This document shows, piece by piece, positions 13,002 to 25,269 of a DNA stretch of 64,000 bases. Source of the stretch: Amaranthus tricolor (Eukaryota; Streptophyta; Magnoliopsida; Caryophyllales; Amaranthaceae); contig NC_080057.1 in assembly GCF_026212465.1 (NCBI RefSeq), positions 25,787,647 through 25,851,646 of the forward strand, in the 5' to 3' direction. The notes beneath the pieces are model-generated. The model saw only the letters and a list, made by a program, of their open reading frames with translations. It was not told the DNA's origin and searched no databases. Both the position numbers and the translations under genes were made by a program. How positions within the stretch are numbered: position 1 is the first letter of the stretch; each line of letters opens with the position of its first letter.

Positions 13002-13674
13002 TTAATATTGGTTGATTTGGAATTATAATTAAAAAGATCAATATTTTTTTAAGAATAAAATTGTTTAGTTAAGCTATTGTTTGTTCTTTGATTTTTGTAT
13101 TTACATTTATTACATTGTTGTACTGGGTCAAAAACAGAATATACTACTTCAGTAGTTCAAATCTGAAATATTTGCTACAGAAGAAGTTTTGTTATTATCT
13201 ATCAATCGAGCTTATTTTATGAATTATACTGTTACTTTCTTTCAATTGAACTTATTAGAGTGAGAATGGAGTTAAAAAAAAAATTTGGTCTTCATCATTT
13301 TATAATAATATATCTTAAAATTTTTATGACTAAGTAATTTAAAATAAAATTTTAGCCTCCTTAATTAAAAAGGTTTTGTATAATGGTTTCGCTATAAAGA
13401 TATAATAATTTAAAATTGACGAGATTATCGTAATTTTTTGTTGGTGTACGGAAACATTACAAAATCTCAAATATTATTATTCAAGAAAATTTTAAAATAT
13501 ACAAATCTAAATACACAAATTGACCACAATCATATACTATGGCTAAAAAATTTGCAATTACGTAATTGAATGATAGACAAGTTTCCTAACTGAATGATCC
13601 CTAAAAATGACATTAGATTGAGAGAACTAAAACTGCACTACAGAAGAATTTCCTTCTACAAATATTTCACTTAC
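13002..13674. other. GDSL 3' side, no gene seen
   Basis: AT-rich sequence holding the 3' untranslated region of the GDSL gene and intergenic DNA. No further coding or repeat structure was recognised. Confidence 0.5.
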
Positions 13675-13841
13675 CAGGGTTAGTCCTACGCCCCGGGCCT
13701 ATCCCAAAAAACTAGAACAAGTTTAACCCAAATTCATATTTGTCTAATCTTGATACTCTTACTCTTTCACTTCTATATAATAATTAAAGGCCTGCGATTG
13801 TTATCTTGCCTTGGGCCTCTCAAAATTCAGGGCCAACCCTG
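13675..13841. mobile_element. hAT-type MITE
   Basis: Ends are CAGGGTTAGTCC on the left and, in reverse complement, CAGGGTTGGCCC on the right. Flanks TCACTTAC (13667-13674) and ACACCTAC (13842-13849) look like an 8-bp target duplication with two changes. It has no coding capacity. Confidence 0.6.
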
Positions 13842-14027
13842 ACACCTACCAAGTTAAACAAAGTTTTCCTTTTTCTTCGCTTGTTGAAGTTAATCAGCAC
13901 ATTATATAGAAAACAAGTTATGTACACGACAACTTGAAGTCGAGACTTCTTTTCCCGTCCCAGCTTGTTGCTTCAACCTTTTCGTAGCAATCATAACTGT
14001 GGCCTAACACGCTTCATTCTCCTACGC

Positions 14028-17000
14028 TCATGCTATTAATGTGCCATCTCTCGGTATTGAGTTATCTTCACCTAGGGCTTTATACGGTATGCCTGCGTGC
14101 TCATCCACAACAGTTGGCACTGGTGCGGGTTTTGTCTCGCTATGAAACAAAACACAAGTAACATTGTACTTCATTAGGGTTATGTGCTTCGATGTATGTA
14201 AGGATAAATATGATCTTTTACGTGCATTGAGATCCATGGGGGTGTTTGGATCATCGGATTGCAGATTCGTAAGGACTGAAACTGAAAAAAATGATTCAAG
14301 AGAGGTCAGAGCATACTTTTTGAATATATGACAAGTCCCGCAACCACAATTGCAAAGGAAACATAGTATAACCGTCAAGCTGTACAACACAATTGCGTCC
14401 CAACCATCACCTCGACAAAGCAAATGAAAGAACAGAAGTTTTATCCATACATAAAGTGTGGAAACGATACCTTGTGATGATAGAATAGTACGCGAGCGAG
14501 AACAGCCCACATATCAAACGTGAGAAGCGATAGATTAAGCAATGCGGCTCCACTTAGCTACACCCAAAAGTGTGTCAGTTTTGGGTTATTTATGGGTCAT
14601 TTTGAGCGACTCGCGAATTGTAAATTATGTTACACCAGAGTTTAAAAAACAAACACCTAGAGATAGGTTACTCCCGATACCTTTACGAGAAAAGGAACGA
14701 GGGTGTAGAGTAAACAAGCTGCCACGGCATATCCAACGAATCCTAGTATCTGAAAATAATACACAGAGTCGATCACACATGATCAAATAGAACAAACTGA
14801 AGACAGACAGACCCGAATAAATAAACCAAGCTGCATTATCAGCAGTCTCAACCTGCTTGTATAGGACATGGATTTGAGCCATTACATCGACATCTGAATA
14901 AACTTTACGAGTTGTGTAAAAAAGTTATACTCACAACATCAGAAGACCACTCAATTGCCTCCAGGTTGTGTCGTTCTAGCAGAGCACTGATATAAAGTTA
15001 CGGAATAGATCAATATCAAAGACTATTGGTATGTAACTAGATGTTTGAAAGGCATCATATAGTCATCGAATGGAATAGTACTATCAACTAGTAAAAGGAT
15101 ACATCTCACATAGGGTCATCATTAATCCGAAAACACCTATCATCGAGATAAATTCAACGAGATCCTTTTGTTTGACACAGAACTCCTGAATGCAAACTCA
15201 ACAATATTGGTATGAATCAGGAAACTCAGCTCCAACCACAGATTCACCACTTTGCACCATGCATAGCTAAATTTAGTAATCACCTATTGTTGGACTAATG
15301 GACTATGATGACTTGGGAATGACAAATGAACTCATATCTGACATGGGTCCGAATGTCCGTATAAATTATGAAAACTACAACATTTTAGTTCCAAAATAAA
15401 GTGTCCAAGTGTCATATCCATGTCTAAGTGTCGAAGATCCTGATAAATCTGTTATTGGGATTTGGGTTTATACACAGCAAGACCAGCATAGAGGAGAATT
15501 GACTGCACACATACCCGATAAGCTTCCATGCTAAAACCAAATTGGTTTTAGGATGGAACCTGATCAGGTTTATGTGCGGCCAACTCTCCTCTTATGCGGG
15601 TTTTGTTGAGATCCAAGAGCATAGTTAGTAACTTACTTCACCAACGTTTGTTACGGCATAGAACATAGTTCCAACAATTACAAGAAAATCGCCGAGAAGA
15701 GGTCTAGATCCACCTGAAATATAGTAAGTGAGACTATATTTGTATGCCTTGTACAAAAATGAGATCATATAGCTAAAAGTGAATAATGAATTCTTGTTGT
15801 TCAGCATAGAGGCCAAAGAAACTCTAACCTCCTCCACTATCAATCCCAGCATCAGAGAGGAGGACCAAGCCAAGGCCAAATATACATATGGTAGCGCCAA
15901 TATACTGCCGTACGGTTTATCTTGTGCCTATGAAGAACCACGTCAAAACAATCACCCATGGTGTACTCCAGCAGTCTAATAGGGTCACACTCGTGATGGA
16001 TGTAAATTGAAAAGCCTTAGTAACTGCATAGAATGATATACATTGTCAAAACTCGCAAGAATCGTGAAAAACAAAACTAGAACCTCAACGGTAATCAGTG
16101 TCTCGTCTGCACAAGCTTACGTTATACTATAGGATATAACCAAGAAAGTACATAAGAACTGTATTGAAGAAACAACTCGTCTTATATCAGACCGTTTCAT
16201 TGTGGGACGAAATAATATAATTAGCCGTTTTCTTTAATTGATGACTTTAACACAATAAATGCACATGGGTCAGGTCAATAGAGATGTTGCTACCCTCTGC
16301 CAATGATATCTATAAAAACAATTGGAATATACTAGTTTACAATCCATCATGTTTTCAGATCCTTTATAACCTAACGTATGCAACATCAAGAACCCAAAAC
16401 CACAAAAGACTACAATTTTAAGGAATCCAAGTTAAGACATGCCAACAAGAATCAATCAACCCAAGTATAGTAATCACTCAAAACTAAAAAAAAAAAAATA
16501 AATGTCTTTTTGAAGGTTATACTAAAATCCAAAACTATAGTACATTCATGATTTGATAATCTCCTTGCAATCGCCAAACGGAAGAGCAAAGTATTGTCAT
16601 AGGGAGCAAAACGAGAATTCAAAGGGCGAATTAGAAATTCGCCCCATTGAGTAAAACTCCCCAAGGTAACTCCCTTGTAGATCAACAAAGGCTAGAACAG
16701 GATAATAATACCAAGGAACCTACAAATTATGAATATTATCCACATTAATCAATCATCCAAAAAATTGTTAATCCAATAACAAAACCCAAAAAATAAAAAA
16801 CACCAGCAATTTCCTACGCCTAAACAGCATTATAGTCCCATAAATCGAAGCTAACCCAAAATAACTGAAAAAAGACTGTGCTATTGGGGCATTTACACCT
16901 GCCACAAATCAAAACCGATAAAGAAAACCCAGATTGAAGTAACTGTTGATTAATGTTTAAGATGATAATTGAAGAAAAGGGCAGAAAATTAGGGATTAGA

Positions 17001-17153
17001 TTGATTACCACGACCGGCCAAATAAGAAGATGAAAAGCTGGTAATTGACAAGATGAATGAAACAAGTTGACCCAGAAACAACATGATGAAAACTCGATAC
17101 AAAGATCTATGGCTTTTGAACCAATTACAGATACCTTTGCCTTCCATAACCAT
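14028..17153 (-). pseudogene. SLC35F-type (DUF914) transporter, decayed copy
   Basis: Multi-pass membrane protein of the nucleotide-sugar-transporter-like SLC35F group. Minus-strand exons: 17009-17153 (ATG at 17153), 16804-16898, 16662-16719, 15829-16022, 15637-15713, 15103-15185, 14935-14986, 14681-14749, 14471-14557, 14317-14379 and 14028-14139. Family blocks are clear: GVNAPIAQSFFSY, VTLLDCW, RPLLGDFLVIVGTMFYA, TNVGE then EFCVK, LSGAALLNLSLLT, DMWAVL. Damage: exon 16662-16719 lacks a donor GT (GG instead), TAA at 15917-15919 replaces an expected Tyr codon, and the exon at 14317-14379 seems to miss one base near each end (the VDW motif region and the last A run). Other splice sites and phases are kept, so loss of function looks recent. 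Assembly error could explain the single-base gaps but less easily the stop and donor loss. Confidence 0.8.
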
Positions 17154-19413
17154 TTCAGAGGTTGGAATCTGTAAAGTTCAACTGTTAAAATTGTTTCTGT
17201 TGACTGAGTAAGGAAGGTTTTGACTTCTTCATCAGTTCAAATCATGTTCCTTCTACTGCAAGAACAACGCTATAGTGGCCGTGGGTCGACATCGGTTAGA
17301 GTAGATTTGGGTTAGGAAGGGAAGGCACTGGATCATTGGATGGGAAATGGTCAAATGGGTCGGAACTACTCGTACAAATTTCTAACCGTCCCTTTGATTT
17401 GCATCATTGTGCGTTGGAATTGCCAAATAGGCCGACAATATGGATATTCCATCCTCCATAATTAGACACTAACGCCCTATCTGATAGGGGTAATACGGTA
17501 TCAATGAGAATGAAAAATTAGTATAAATTTAGTTGAAAAATATCTTGGCTACCTTAATAATCATACTCATCCAACTTCAATATTTCATTTTCAACATAAA
17601 ATTTAATCCAATGCATTACCATCAGTAGAGATACACAGATAGTATTAGGTGGTAATGAAAATTTGTAAACAAAAAAACTTTTTTGTGATCAAAGGTTCAT
17701 TACCATGGGAATGATATGTATCTTTTGATGAAATTTACAATATAAATCATTCTCATTACCATAATTTAATATCACTAACTAAACGGGCCGTTAAAGTCAT
17801 AACACACATAAAATTGTACGGCGCGGAGCAAAGATTATAGAAATTCTTTTTTTTTTTTTTAATTTATTTCGGAATGGGCCCTTATATAATTTACGGATGA
17901 TTAAAAAAATTGCATAAATTGTAAATATAATTAAACCAAAATGTATAACTACATTCTATAATGAAATAATTGATTCATATTTGCTCATAAACAACAATAA
18001 CATAAACAATTCATCTCATAATCAAACAAATTTATTAAAAGCAAAAAATTAAGTATCAATTGCAAAACTTGATACAAAAAAATGCATCTTAAACCTATTT
18101 TGAGGCCTCTAATTTTTGGGGGCCCTGAGCGGTTTGACACCCTAAATATGCCTAGAACCACCCATAAAATTTAAGATCCAACTACCTTTGCCTAAATTTA
18201 TCAAAGTTTTACACCAATAACTACTCACCTATGTACGTATTAAACTCATTCCCACCATTATAGTCAATTAGATATATTCATCACAATTATAAGCTTTCTG
18301 CAATGAGTTCATGTTTAGATTGGATTTGAGCTGTGTGGGCTTAATTTTGGGTGGCCAAGCATGCCATGATACGACAATACATTGTTTACAGATTATATAA
18401 TGTAACATATTCATAAAATATACGAAATGTTTACTTAAAGATAATCAATTTCTTTGGGCACGTGAACTTGTTTATTTTTTTAAGTGAATGAAACTGCTCC
18501 TCTGAATTCATATTTAAGATTTGAAAAGTTTTTTAAAAGTTAAATTAAAAACTCTAAAAATAGTGAAAATATATTTATGTAAATCCAAAATTCATGTCAC
18601 AATCTATTATATGGCAATTGTTTTTCTCAAATGAGTTTTTTTTAATTGTTTGATAGTTGATTGATTTTGGTACTTATGTATTGATTTTTGTTTCAAAAAA
18701 AAATATTTTTTGGGTGAATAATCACAGTTGATTATAATTTTGTTTTTATTTTGGTTCTTTTTCATATTAGTTTAAATTTTATATTGATTTATAAAAGGTG
18801 TTTATAAGTGGTGTTTATGGAATGTGTTTCTTGGTACTCGATCGTAAAATTGCTATTAAATTTGGGGTTTTTCATAGGCGTGCTTTATGATGATTGATTA
18901 AGTTCCTAAAAAAGGATTTTTTTTTTTTTTGTTTTACAAATTTAATTTTTCCCACTAATTTGCTAAATATGCTTTGTGTTATTAAAGTATAAATTTTATA
19001 AGTTTTCATTGTTGTTGTTTACATCGGGTATAATAATGATGAATTTTTGTTGTTTACAATTTACAACCAAAAGGCGATAATATAGTTTCATCATAAAGTA
19101 GTTTTTGAGTCCTTTTTTTATTTAATTTGCTTGTATGTATCATTATCTCTTATAAGTGTCACTGTCTAATTTTTATGCTTATGAGTGTAATTTTTACCCA
19201 ATTAACTTTCGGATCACCATTTTAGCATCACTCAATCACTCTTGTGAGTAATTAAAAAAGGTGGCCGATGTGAATTTTAGTTTAAATGAATTCATGATGA
19301 TCACTATAACATCTTACCACCTAACCCCAAAAAAGTTGATGGGCATATTTAGACCACTTGTAAGTTGTAAGTTGTAAGTAAGTTGTAGGTTTTAATTCTA
19401 ATTTCTAAAGTAC

Positions 19414-19416
<3 letters not shown>
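17154..19416. other. Intergenic, no gene seen
   Basis: Upstream side of the transporter pseudogene followed by AT-rich DNA. Around 17770-17800 a GGCCCGTTTAGTTAGTG-type end (minus strand) hints at an old DNA transposon whose partner end I could not place. A GGGGGCCCTGAGCGG patch near 18116 resembles hAT debris. Confidence 0.4.

Positions 19417-19478
<62 letters not shown>
19417..19478. repeat. (TA)n microsatellite
   Basis: About 31 TA units, ending 14 bp before the MITE at 19493. Confidence 0.95.
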
Positions 19479-19483
<5 letters not shown>

Positions 19484-19492
19484 TGTTTATTA

Positions 19493-19867
19493 TTTCCTCT
19501 GTTCTTTTTTGATCTTCCACTTTGAGTTTTTCACACATATTAAAAAAGATAGAATTTTTGAGTTGTAGTGGGTATTATTTTAATGAAATAGTAGTGTGAA
19601 GTAATGATTGTATTGGAAGTATGAGGTTGTGGTGGGTATTAATGTATTATTTAATTAAATAGTAGTGTGAAGTAATGATTGTATTGAAAGTATGAGAGAG
19701 AAAATAATTATAAATAAAAGAAAAGGGGTACATTAAAAGAAAAGGGGGTGTTTTAAGGGGTAAAAGTGGGATAAAAACTTTCTAAAAATAGAAAGTTTTC
19801 TAAAGTGGAAGAACTTTTGAAACTACCCGTTATAGTAATGTGGAAAATCAAAAAAGAACGGAGGGAG
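19493..19867. mobile_element. MITE copy 2 of the ACGGAGGGAG family, complete
   Basis: Bounded by TA (19491-19492, 19868-19869). The left end contains CTGTTCTTTTTTGAT and the right end ATCAAAAAAGAACGGAGGG, which pair as terminal inverted repeats of Stowaway type. An internal unit of about 65-70 bp (GTAGTGGGTATT to GGAAGTATGAG) is present twice in tandem. It is non-coding. Confidence 0.8.
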
Positions 19868-21000
19868 TAGAATTTTCGGGTTGATTTCAAATTAGATATT
19901 ACGATATGTATAAATTCAGTATTGAGTTTAGGTTGGATTTTACATAATTTTAAATTCATTTTAACTGTTGTGTGAATTAAATTCTATTAAAAAGTCAGAT
20001 AAATATCAGATTGTTGAACTATTTTAAACACATTAGTTCCACGTCAAACCACAATAATAATACCGCGTGTCCCCAAACATAATCCTCTTCGTCGGCTATA
20101 ATCACCCAATCCAATCCAAACACATTCCCCCTTTTTTAATGTTTCTTTCCATTTGCTTTCTTTTCCCATTTCCAGCCTGTTTTTTCTTTTTTACCCACAA
20201 ATATTCATTAGAAATACAAATCCATAATAGTACTATTTCATTTAATCTACTAATTTTTTTCCTGCTTTTTAATTTGCATAATTTTTTTATTTTAAGTTGA
20301 ATTATTTATTTTGCTTTACTTCCCTAATTGGAAATAGATTCTTTATTTTTTAAGTCATTCATATTTTTTAAGTCTTTTTTAATATCTTCTCCATAATTTA
20401 AGCTATGTCTTTATTTATCACCAAATATCTACTTTTTTCTTAAAATCAATTCATTTTCTTTCAAATAGTACAAGTATACAACAAAAAAATTAATCTTACG
20501 CCTAAAAAATTACTTTCTCCGTTGCATTATACTTGCTATTGATAATACATCTATCTAATAAAAATGTCACTATCAATTACAAGGATTTCAGAACTGATAC
20601 TTCTCCTATTCTAGAAGACTTAATTATGACTTGTTTTATGGGTAAATGTCGCTATCAATAACAAATATTTTATAAGGAGTTGTATTAATATGAAGTATTT
20701 CATGAGGTGTTCAGGAATAGAGTAATAATTACAATTTAATTTACTAAATATATATTTTTACATTATTTAGCTTTTCATTTATTTTAAAATTCATTTTTCT
20801 TTTATTCATTGATTAATTCAATCCCATCATCAATTTCTCTCTCCCATTTCCTCGTTGTTTCTCCATTTTCTATCTCTTTATCTTCCCCACCACCTTCTTT
20901 CTCTATTATTTCTTCCATTTTTCTTCTCTCTCTATTAATCTCCCCTTCTCTGACACATCTCTTCTCCAGATTTATTCTTCCTCAACCCCCTTTTTACAAT
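19868..21000. other. Upstream region and leader of the A20/AN1 gene
   Basis: No gene is seen before the leader. CCACGTCA at 20039-20046 is an ACGT-core element of the kind found in stress promoters, but it lies 1.1 kb upstream. From about 20815 to 21000 the plus strand is strongly pyrimidine-rich (TTCTCTCTCCCATTTCC style), which I take as 5' untranslated exon. Confidence 0.45.
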
Positions 21001-21150
21001 TCAGGTATACTTTTTTTTTTTCTATAATAATAATTTTTTCATATTGTTTTGATTAATTCTTACATAATATCAAAAACCCATTTCAATTTTATTTTCTAAT
21101 CTGTTTGTAAACTTGTAGATCTGTTGAAAATTTGTAATTAAATCAAAAAA

Positions 21151-21642
21151 ATGGCTGAAGAACATGAATTTCAAGCCCAAGATCAAGGTCACAGATTATG
21201 TGCAAATAATTGTGGATTTTTTGGAAGCCCAGCAACTTTAAATTTATGCTCAAAATGTTTCAGAGATTTACGTTTGAAAGAAGAACAAGGAGCTCTTGCG
21301 AAAGCCGCTTTAGATAACACCAAAATCCCCGTTTACCCGAGCCCGGGTTCATCTACCCAGTTAAAGATACCCGTATCGGTGGAAGTGGGTTTGATCTCAA
21401 CCGTTGAGGGTTCAATCATTGAAGCCCAAGTTGCTACACCCTCAACCCGACCCAATAGGTGTTTAACATGTAACAAACGGGTCGGGTTGACGGGCTTTAA
21501 GTGTCGGTGCGGGTTGATGTTTTGTGGGTCCCATAGATACCCAGAACATCATGGGTGTACGTTTGATTACAAATCGGCTGGTAAAGAAGCAATTGCAAAG
21601 GCTAATCCAGTGATTAAGGCAGAGAAATTGGAGAAAATTTAA
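21151..21642 (+). CDS. A20/AN1 zinc-finger stress-associated protein (SAP)
   Basis: Plant SAP protein of 163 residues in one coding exon, typical for this family; members modulate abiotic stress responses and several bind ubiquitin or act as E3 ligases. The A20 finger has Cys17, Cys21, Cys33 and Cys36 in the sequence GHRLCANNCGFFGSPA onwards. The AN1 finger has Cys104, Cys107, Cys118, Cys120, Cys125, His128, His134 and Cys136, including CGSHRYPEHHGC and the conserved FDYK tail. The start at 21151 gives MAEEHE. A likely 5' leader intron runs 21005-21118 (CAG then GTATAC; acceptor CTTGTAG), common in SAP genes. No damage is seen. Confidence 0.93.
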   Translation: MAEEHEFQAQDQGHRLCANNCGFFGSPATLNLCSKCFRDLRLKEEQGALAKAALDNTKIPVYPSPGSSTQLKIPVSVEVGLISTVEGSIIEAQVATPSTRPNRCLTCNKRVGLTGFKCRCGLMFCGSHRYPEHHGCTFDYKSAGKEAIAKANPVIKAEKLEKI

Positions 21643-22393
21643 TGGGTTTTATTTTTAGAATTGTATTATGAATTTGTACTCCTTTTATAAAAATTGTCAT
21701 TTTAATGAATGTATTTTAATGAATATTTGTGGGTTATGAAAGGATTTGTGATGGTGGTTAATTATCAAATCAAAAAAAAAAAAATTGGGAACGTATTTTT
21801 TTCTTCCCTTTTTAGCATTAATTATTGTTAATAATTACATACTTCTACTTTTCATCCTTTAGAGGTTCTCTTATAAGATGAACTCAACCAAAAAGTTTTA
21901 ATTTCGTATCAAATAGACTATTTAATTTATATATAAATAATGTTTTATTTATGAATTAATTTGAAGGTTTTGAGTTTGATTTTCATTTTTAATGATTGAA
22001 AAGAAAAAAAAGTTTTTATATTATAGTAAAAATATTTGAAGTTCTAATAATTTATATTCCTTTTGCTTATGTATAAAGAAAATTTTTATTTTATAATTAC
22101 ATGGAGATAAAGAATTGATTCTAGCTTAAGTATAAAGAAATTAGATGTTAATTTAATGGTTGATTAGAAAACACGAATGTTTATCATCTTTAGCGTGTTG
22201 ACGTTAGTTAATTTTATTTAATTAAAGTGTATTTTTGTCAGGCTAAAAATCAACTGCTCATTAGTTTTAGAAAGAATTAAAAAGAAAAAAGAGTTCCGTA
22301 AGTACATGCGTATGCGAAAGTGCCAAGACAAGTTGATTTGGATTAGCTGACGGAATTGAAATACTAGATGTTGACTTTTGGGATTGCTATAAT
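21643..22393. other. Intergenic, SAP 3' side to hAT element
   Basis: Contains the SAP 3' untranslated region and AT-rich DNA; no other gene seen. The last 8 bases (GCTATAAT, 22386-22393) are the left target duplication of the next element. Confidence 0.5.
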
Positions 22394-23770
22394 TAAGGGT
22401 GTCAAACAGGTCGGGTTGGGTCGTTTTCAGGTTCGGGTCATATATAAATGGGTCAATAGACCCTTGACCTGAACCTGACCCATTTAATTAAATGGGTCAA
22501 AAATTAAAACCCCGACCTGATCTATTGCAGGTCGGGTCAACCTGCTAATGACCCATTTAACTTGCTTTTTTTTTTTCAGGTCATTGAACCCATATATTTC
22601 AGGTCATTTGACCCATTTGACCCAAAAATTACAATATTACAAAATTACAATATAAAAACTAATTTATGGCTAACACTGTAAAACATTACAAGCTTCATCC
22701 ATTAATGGAACACAGTATAACATACTTTCATCCATTAATGGAGTTGAAAATCGAACACAGTACAAGCTTGAATTGAAGATCAGGAAGATTGAACTGCAAA
22801 ATCTGAAAAATCAGAAAAATCGAACACAATCCAAATCAGAAAAAATCGATCAAAAAAAAAATCAGAAAAATGGGAAACAAAGAAATAAATCAATAATTCT
22901 TACCTAGGTGCCGCCACAGAGAAGAGGAAGGAGAAGGCACACTCTGAAGTCGCACAGAGAAGCAGCAAGCAGGAGTAAAAATGAAGCAGGATTAAACACA
23001 ATCTTGCAAAACATAAAGAAAAATGGAGTAAACATAACACAAACTGAAAAATCGAAAAAATCAAAAAAATCGATAAAAATGAAACAGAAAAATGAAATAA
23101 AAAACAAGATGCAAATTACCAATTTAGTAAAAATGAAACCCCAACAAATTCGAAAAAATCGAACCGTAAATAACACAAACACGAACCAAATTATTATGAA
23201 GAATTAAAGAGAGAAGGGAGAAGAGCAGCCTCCACAGCAGAAAAGGGAGAAGAGCAGGCTGGGGTCGTGGCTGCAGCAGACGCGAGCAGAGGCAGCCTAG
23301 ATGTTGGTCGTTGCTGTTTGGGGAAGGTGACGCAGCCCCCTGCTGCTGCTTGTGAGGGCGGCTGCTGGTCGGGGAAAATGGGAAGGAGGCGCACGGGAAG
23401 AGAGAGGAAGAAGGAGAGAAAGAAGAGGGAGAAGACGGCTTGGTCTTTGAGCGTTTAGGGTTTCGTGGGTCTTTTATACCGTTTTTTTTTTAATTATTAT
23501 TATTATTATTACTATTATTATTATGCTTATTTTATTTATTTTTAAATGGGTTAAATATGGGTCGACCTGACCTGATTGACCCATTTAATAAATGGGTTAA
23601 ACAGGTTTTTTCGGGTTCAAATATTCAACCTGAACCTAACCCATTAAATAAACAGATCAGGTCGGGTTGACCCATTTAATTAATTGGGTCAAAAATCTAA
23701 ACCCAAACCCGCTAATTTCGGATCGGTTTCAGATCAGGTTAGCAGGTCGGGTCAACTTTTGCCAACCCTA
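22394..23770. mobile_element. hAT-like element, 1.4 kb, non-autonomous
   Basis: Exact 8-bp duplication GCTATAAT at 22386-22393 and 23771-23778. Ends are TAAGGGTGTCAAAC on the left and, in reverse complement, TAGGGTTGGCAAAA on the right, matching the hAT pattern. Both subterminal regions are packed with GACCCATTTA, TAAATGGGTC and GGTCGGGTC motifs in both orientations, likely transposase-binding repeats. The middle (about 22900-23460) is much GC-richer; read on minus it starts AAACCCTAAACG, runs into a CT-rich leader-like stretch and ends with a donor-like CAGGTAAGA-type site near 22901-22910. No transposase domain was recognised. Confidence 0.75.
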
Positions 23771-23778
23771 GCTATAAT

Positions 23779-24584
23779 ACATTTATTAAAATTTAATCTC
23801 ACTCAAAAACTGATATATGATTAATTGGTTAGGAAAATTTTGACTAATAATTTGAAAATGATATGATATAAAATATATCGAAAAAATAAGGTGAAATCAG
23901 ACTGAAAATTTGAATCTGACCCTTTTGAGTTTTTACTCATTTTTGGTTTTTTGTCGTCATTTTTAATCACATGTCATCATTTTCAATTTCACGTCAATAT
24001 TTAGTCGCGATCCGTTATATTTCTAATAACTTTTTATATTTTAAGTTAAAATTATTTTTTTATCTTAAAAATAGGTATATTGATTATTTTTATAAAAAAC
24101 ATGCCGTCAAAAAAATATATTTCTTGAACAAAAATAGATAAAATATATATAATTTAAAATTCCTGACTTGTTGGGTTGACCAAAACCCGGCAAGATTTGA
24201 CCTAGAAGTGCCTATATGCATCCACCTCTTATTTAGTTGAAATATTTAAAGTCAGTTATAAGAGGATCTAAGCTGCACCTACACTTCTAACATAATTGAT
24301 TATCGTGTGAAGGGCCATACACCACTAGGCTTGTAGATTCAGCTTCACTCATCCTCTCTCATTGCAGGTATGTGCAACTTTCTCGAGTTGAACGTTTCTT
24401 GGCCACATTTTCTTTTATGAATATGTGTTGTCTTCCCCCTATCTATACAATTTGATTATAGTTTCTATATTGAATACCATGAAATATATGATCTTGTATA
24501 GATTTAATTCAACCATTAATTCTAGACCCTTGATTTACTTTACCTCTTGACAAAGAGTGCATTACCAATTTGGAATGTTTTTTT

Positions 24585-24639
<55 letters not shown>

Positions 24640-25105
24640 ATTATTGATTCATTGCATTTCACAACTATTCGTGTTTGGCACACTAGAATAATAATCATAT
24701 CTAGAGGTTTTTATATTTTTTTGTCAAGAAAACGATGGATGAACTTATTATATGTTGAAAATGATAGCTTAATTAGCTAAATAAAACGCATAAAATTAAA
24801 ACTTGAAAGTATTTGGAAGTTAATTATCATATACTTTACTTAGCGTTTACTTCTCTTTTTGGTTGTTTAATTGGTTGGTATGATAAATTATTTATTTAAT
24901 TAATTTAGCTATTTTAGTCATAAAAATACACCTAATTAATTATATTTGTCCATTTGATAACAATAGCCACGCCTTTTGAAATACTAACCAAAAAGTCTTT
25001 CAATACATTTTCAACCAATTATACTAATATTATGAATAAAAGATACCCAAAAAAACCACAACTTGCTGGGGTATGCCCAAAAACAATATAAATTGCTCTT
25101 CCATC
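23779..25105. other. Intergenic, no gene seen
   Basis: AT-rich DNA with a long AT array at 24589-24637. A weakly exon-like stretch at 24290-24366 ending CATTGCAG then GTATGTG was noted but has no coding support. Confidence 0.4.
24589..24637. repeat. (AT)n microsatellite
   Basis: About 24 uninterrupted AT units. Confidence 0.95.
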
Positions 25106-25269
25106 CAGGGATCGCCATGAGATTTATGAGGTACAAGATAAAATATTAATTATAGATTTATAATAACTAAATTTATTATTATAGATCTTTAATTATTTTC
25201 GTTTTTTCTAATATTTTTGGATGGGGCTGACATGCTTATCCCTTTTGTCCCCTTACAGAGTCGGCCCTG
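25106..25269. mobile_element. hAT-type MITE, 164 bp
   Basis: Left end CAGGGATCGCC, right end in reverse complement CAGGGCCGACTC. The flanks CTTCCATC (25098-25105) and TTTCCATC (25270-25277) form an 8-bp target duplication with one change. Non-coding. Confidence 0.65.

Noticed and set aside
15540..15620. Possible tRNA-like or box-B sequence near TTGGTTTTAGGATGGAACC
   Set aside because: No cloverleaf could be drawn; a similar string near 50560 indicates a dispersed repeat within introns.
17461..17800. Possible PIF/Harbinger-type MITE (GGCCCGTTTAGTTAGTG end)
   Set aside because: Only one plausible end was found, and the left side does not pair with it.
20809..21027. 72-codon Ser/Pro/Phe-rich ORF before the SAP gene
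   Set aside because: It is the pyrimidine-rich 5' leader of the SAP gene and runs through the leader-intron donor.
22908..23207. 99-codon Lys/Asn-rich ORF inside the hAT element
   Set aside because: Low-complexity sequence without transposase motifs; composition reflects local A-rich DNA.
24290..24366. Exon-like stretch ending CATTGCAG with GTATGTG after it
   Set aside because: No open frame with recognisable protein and no partner exon nearby.
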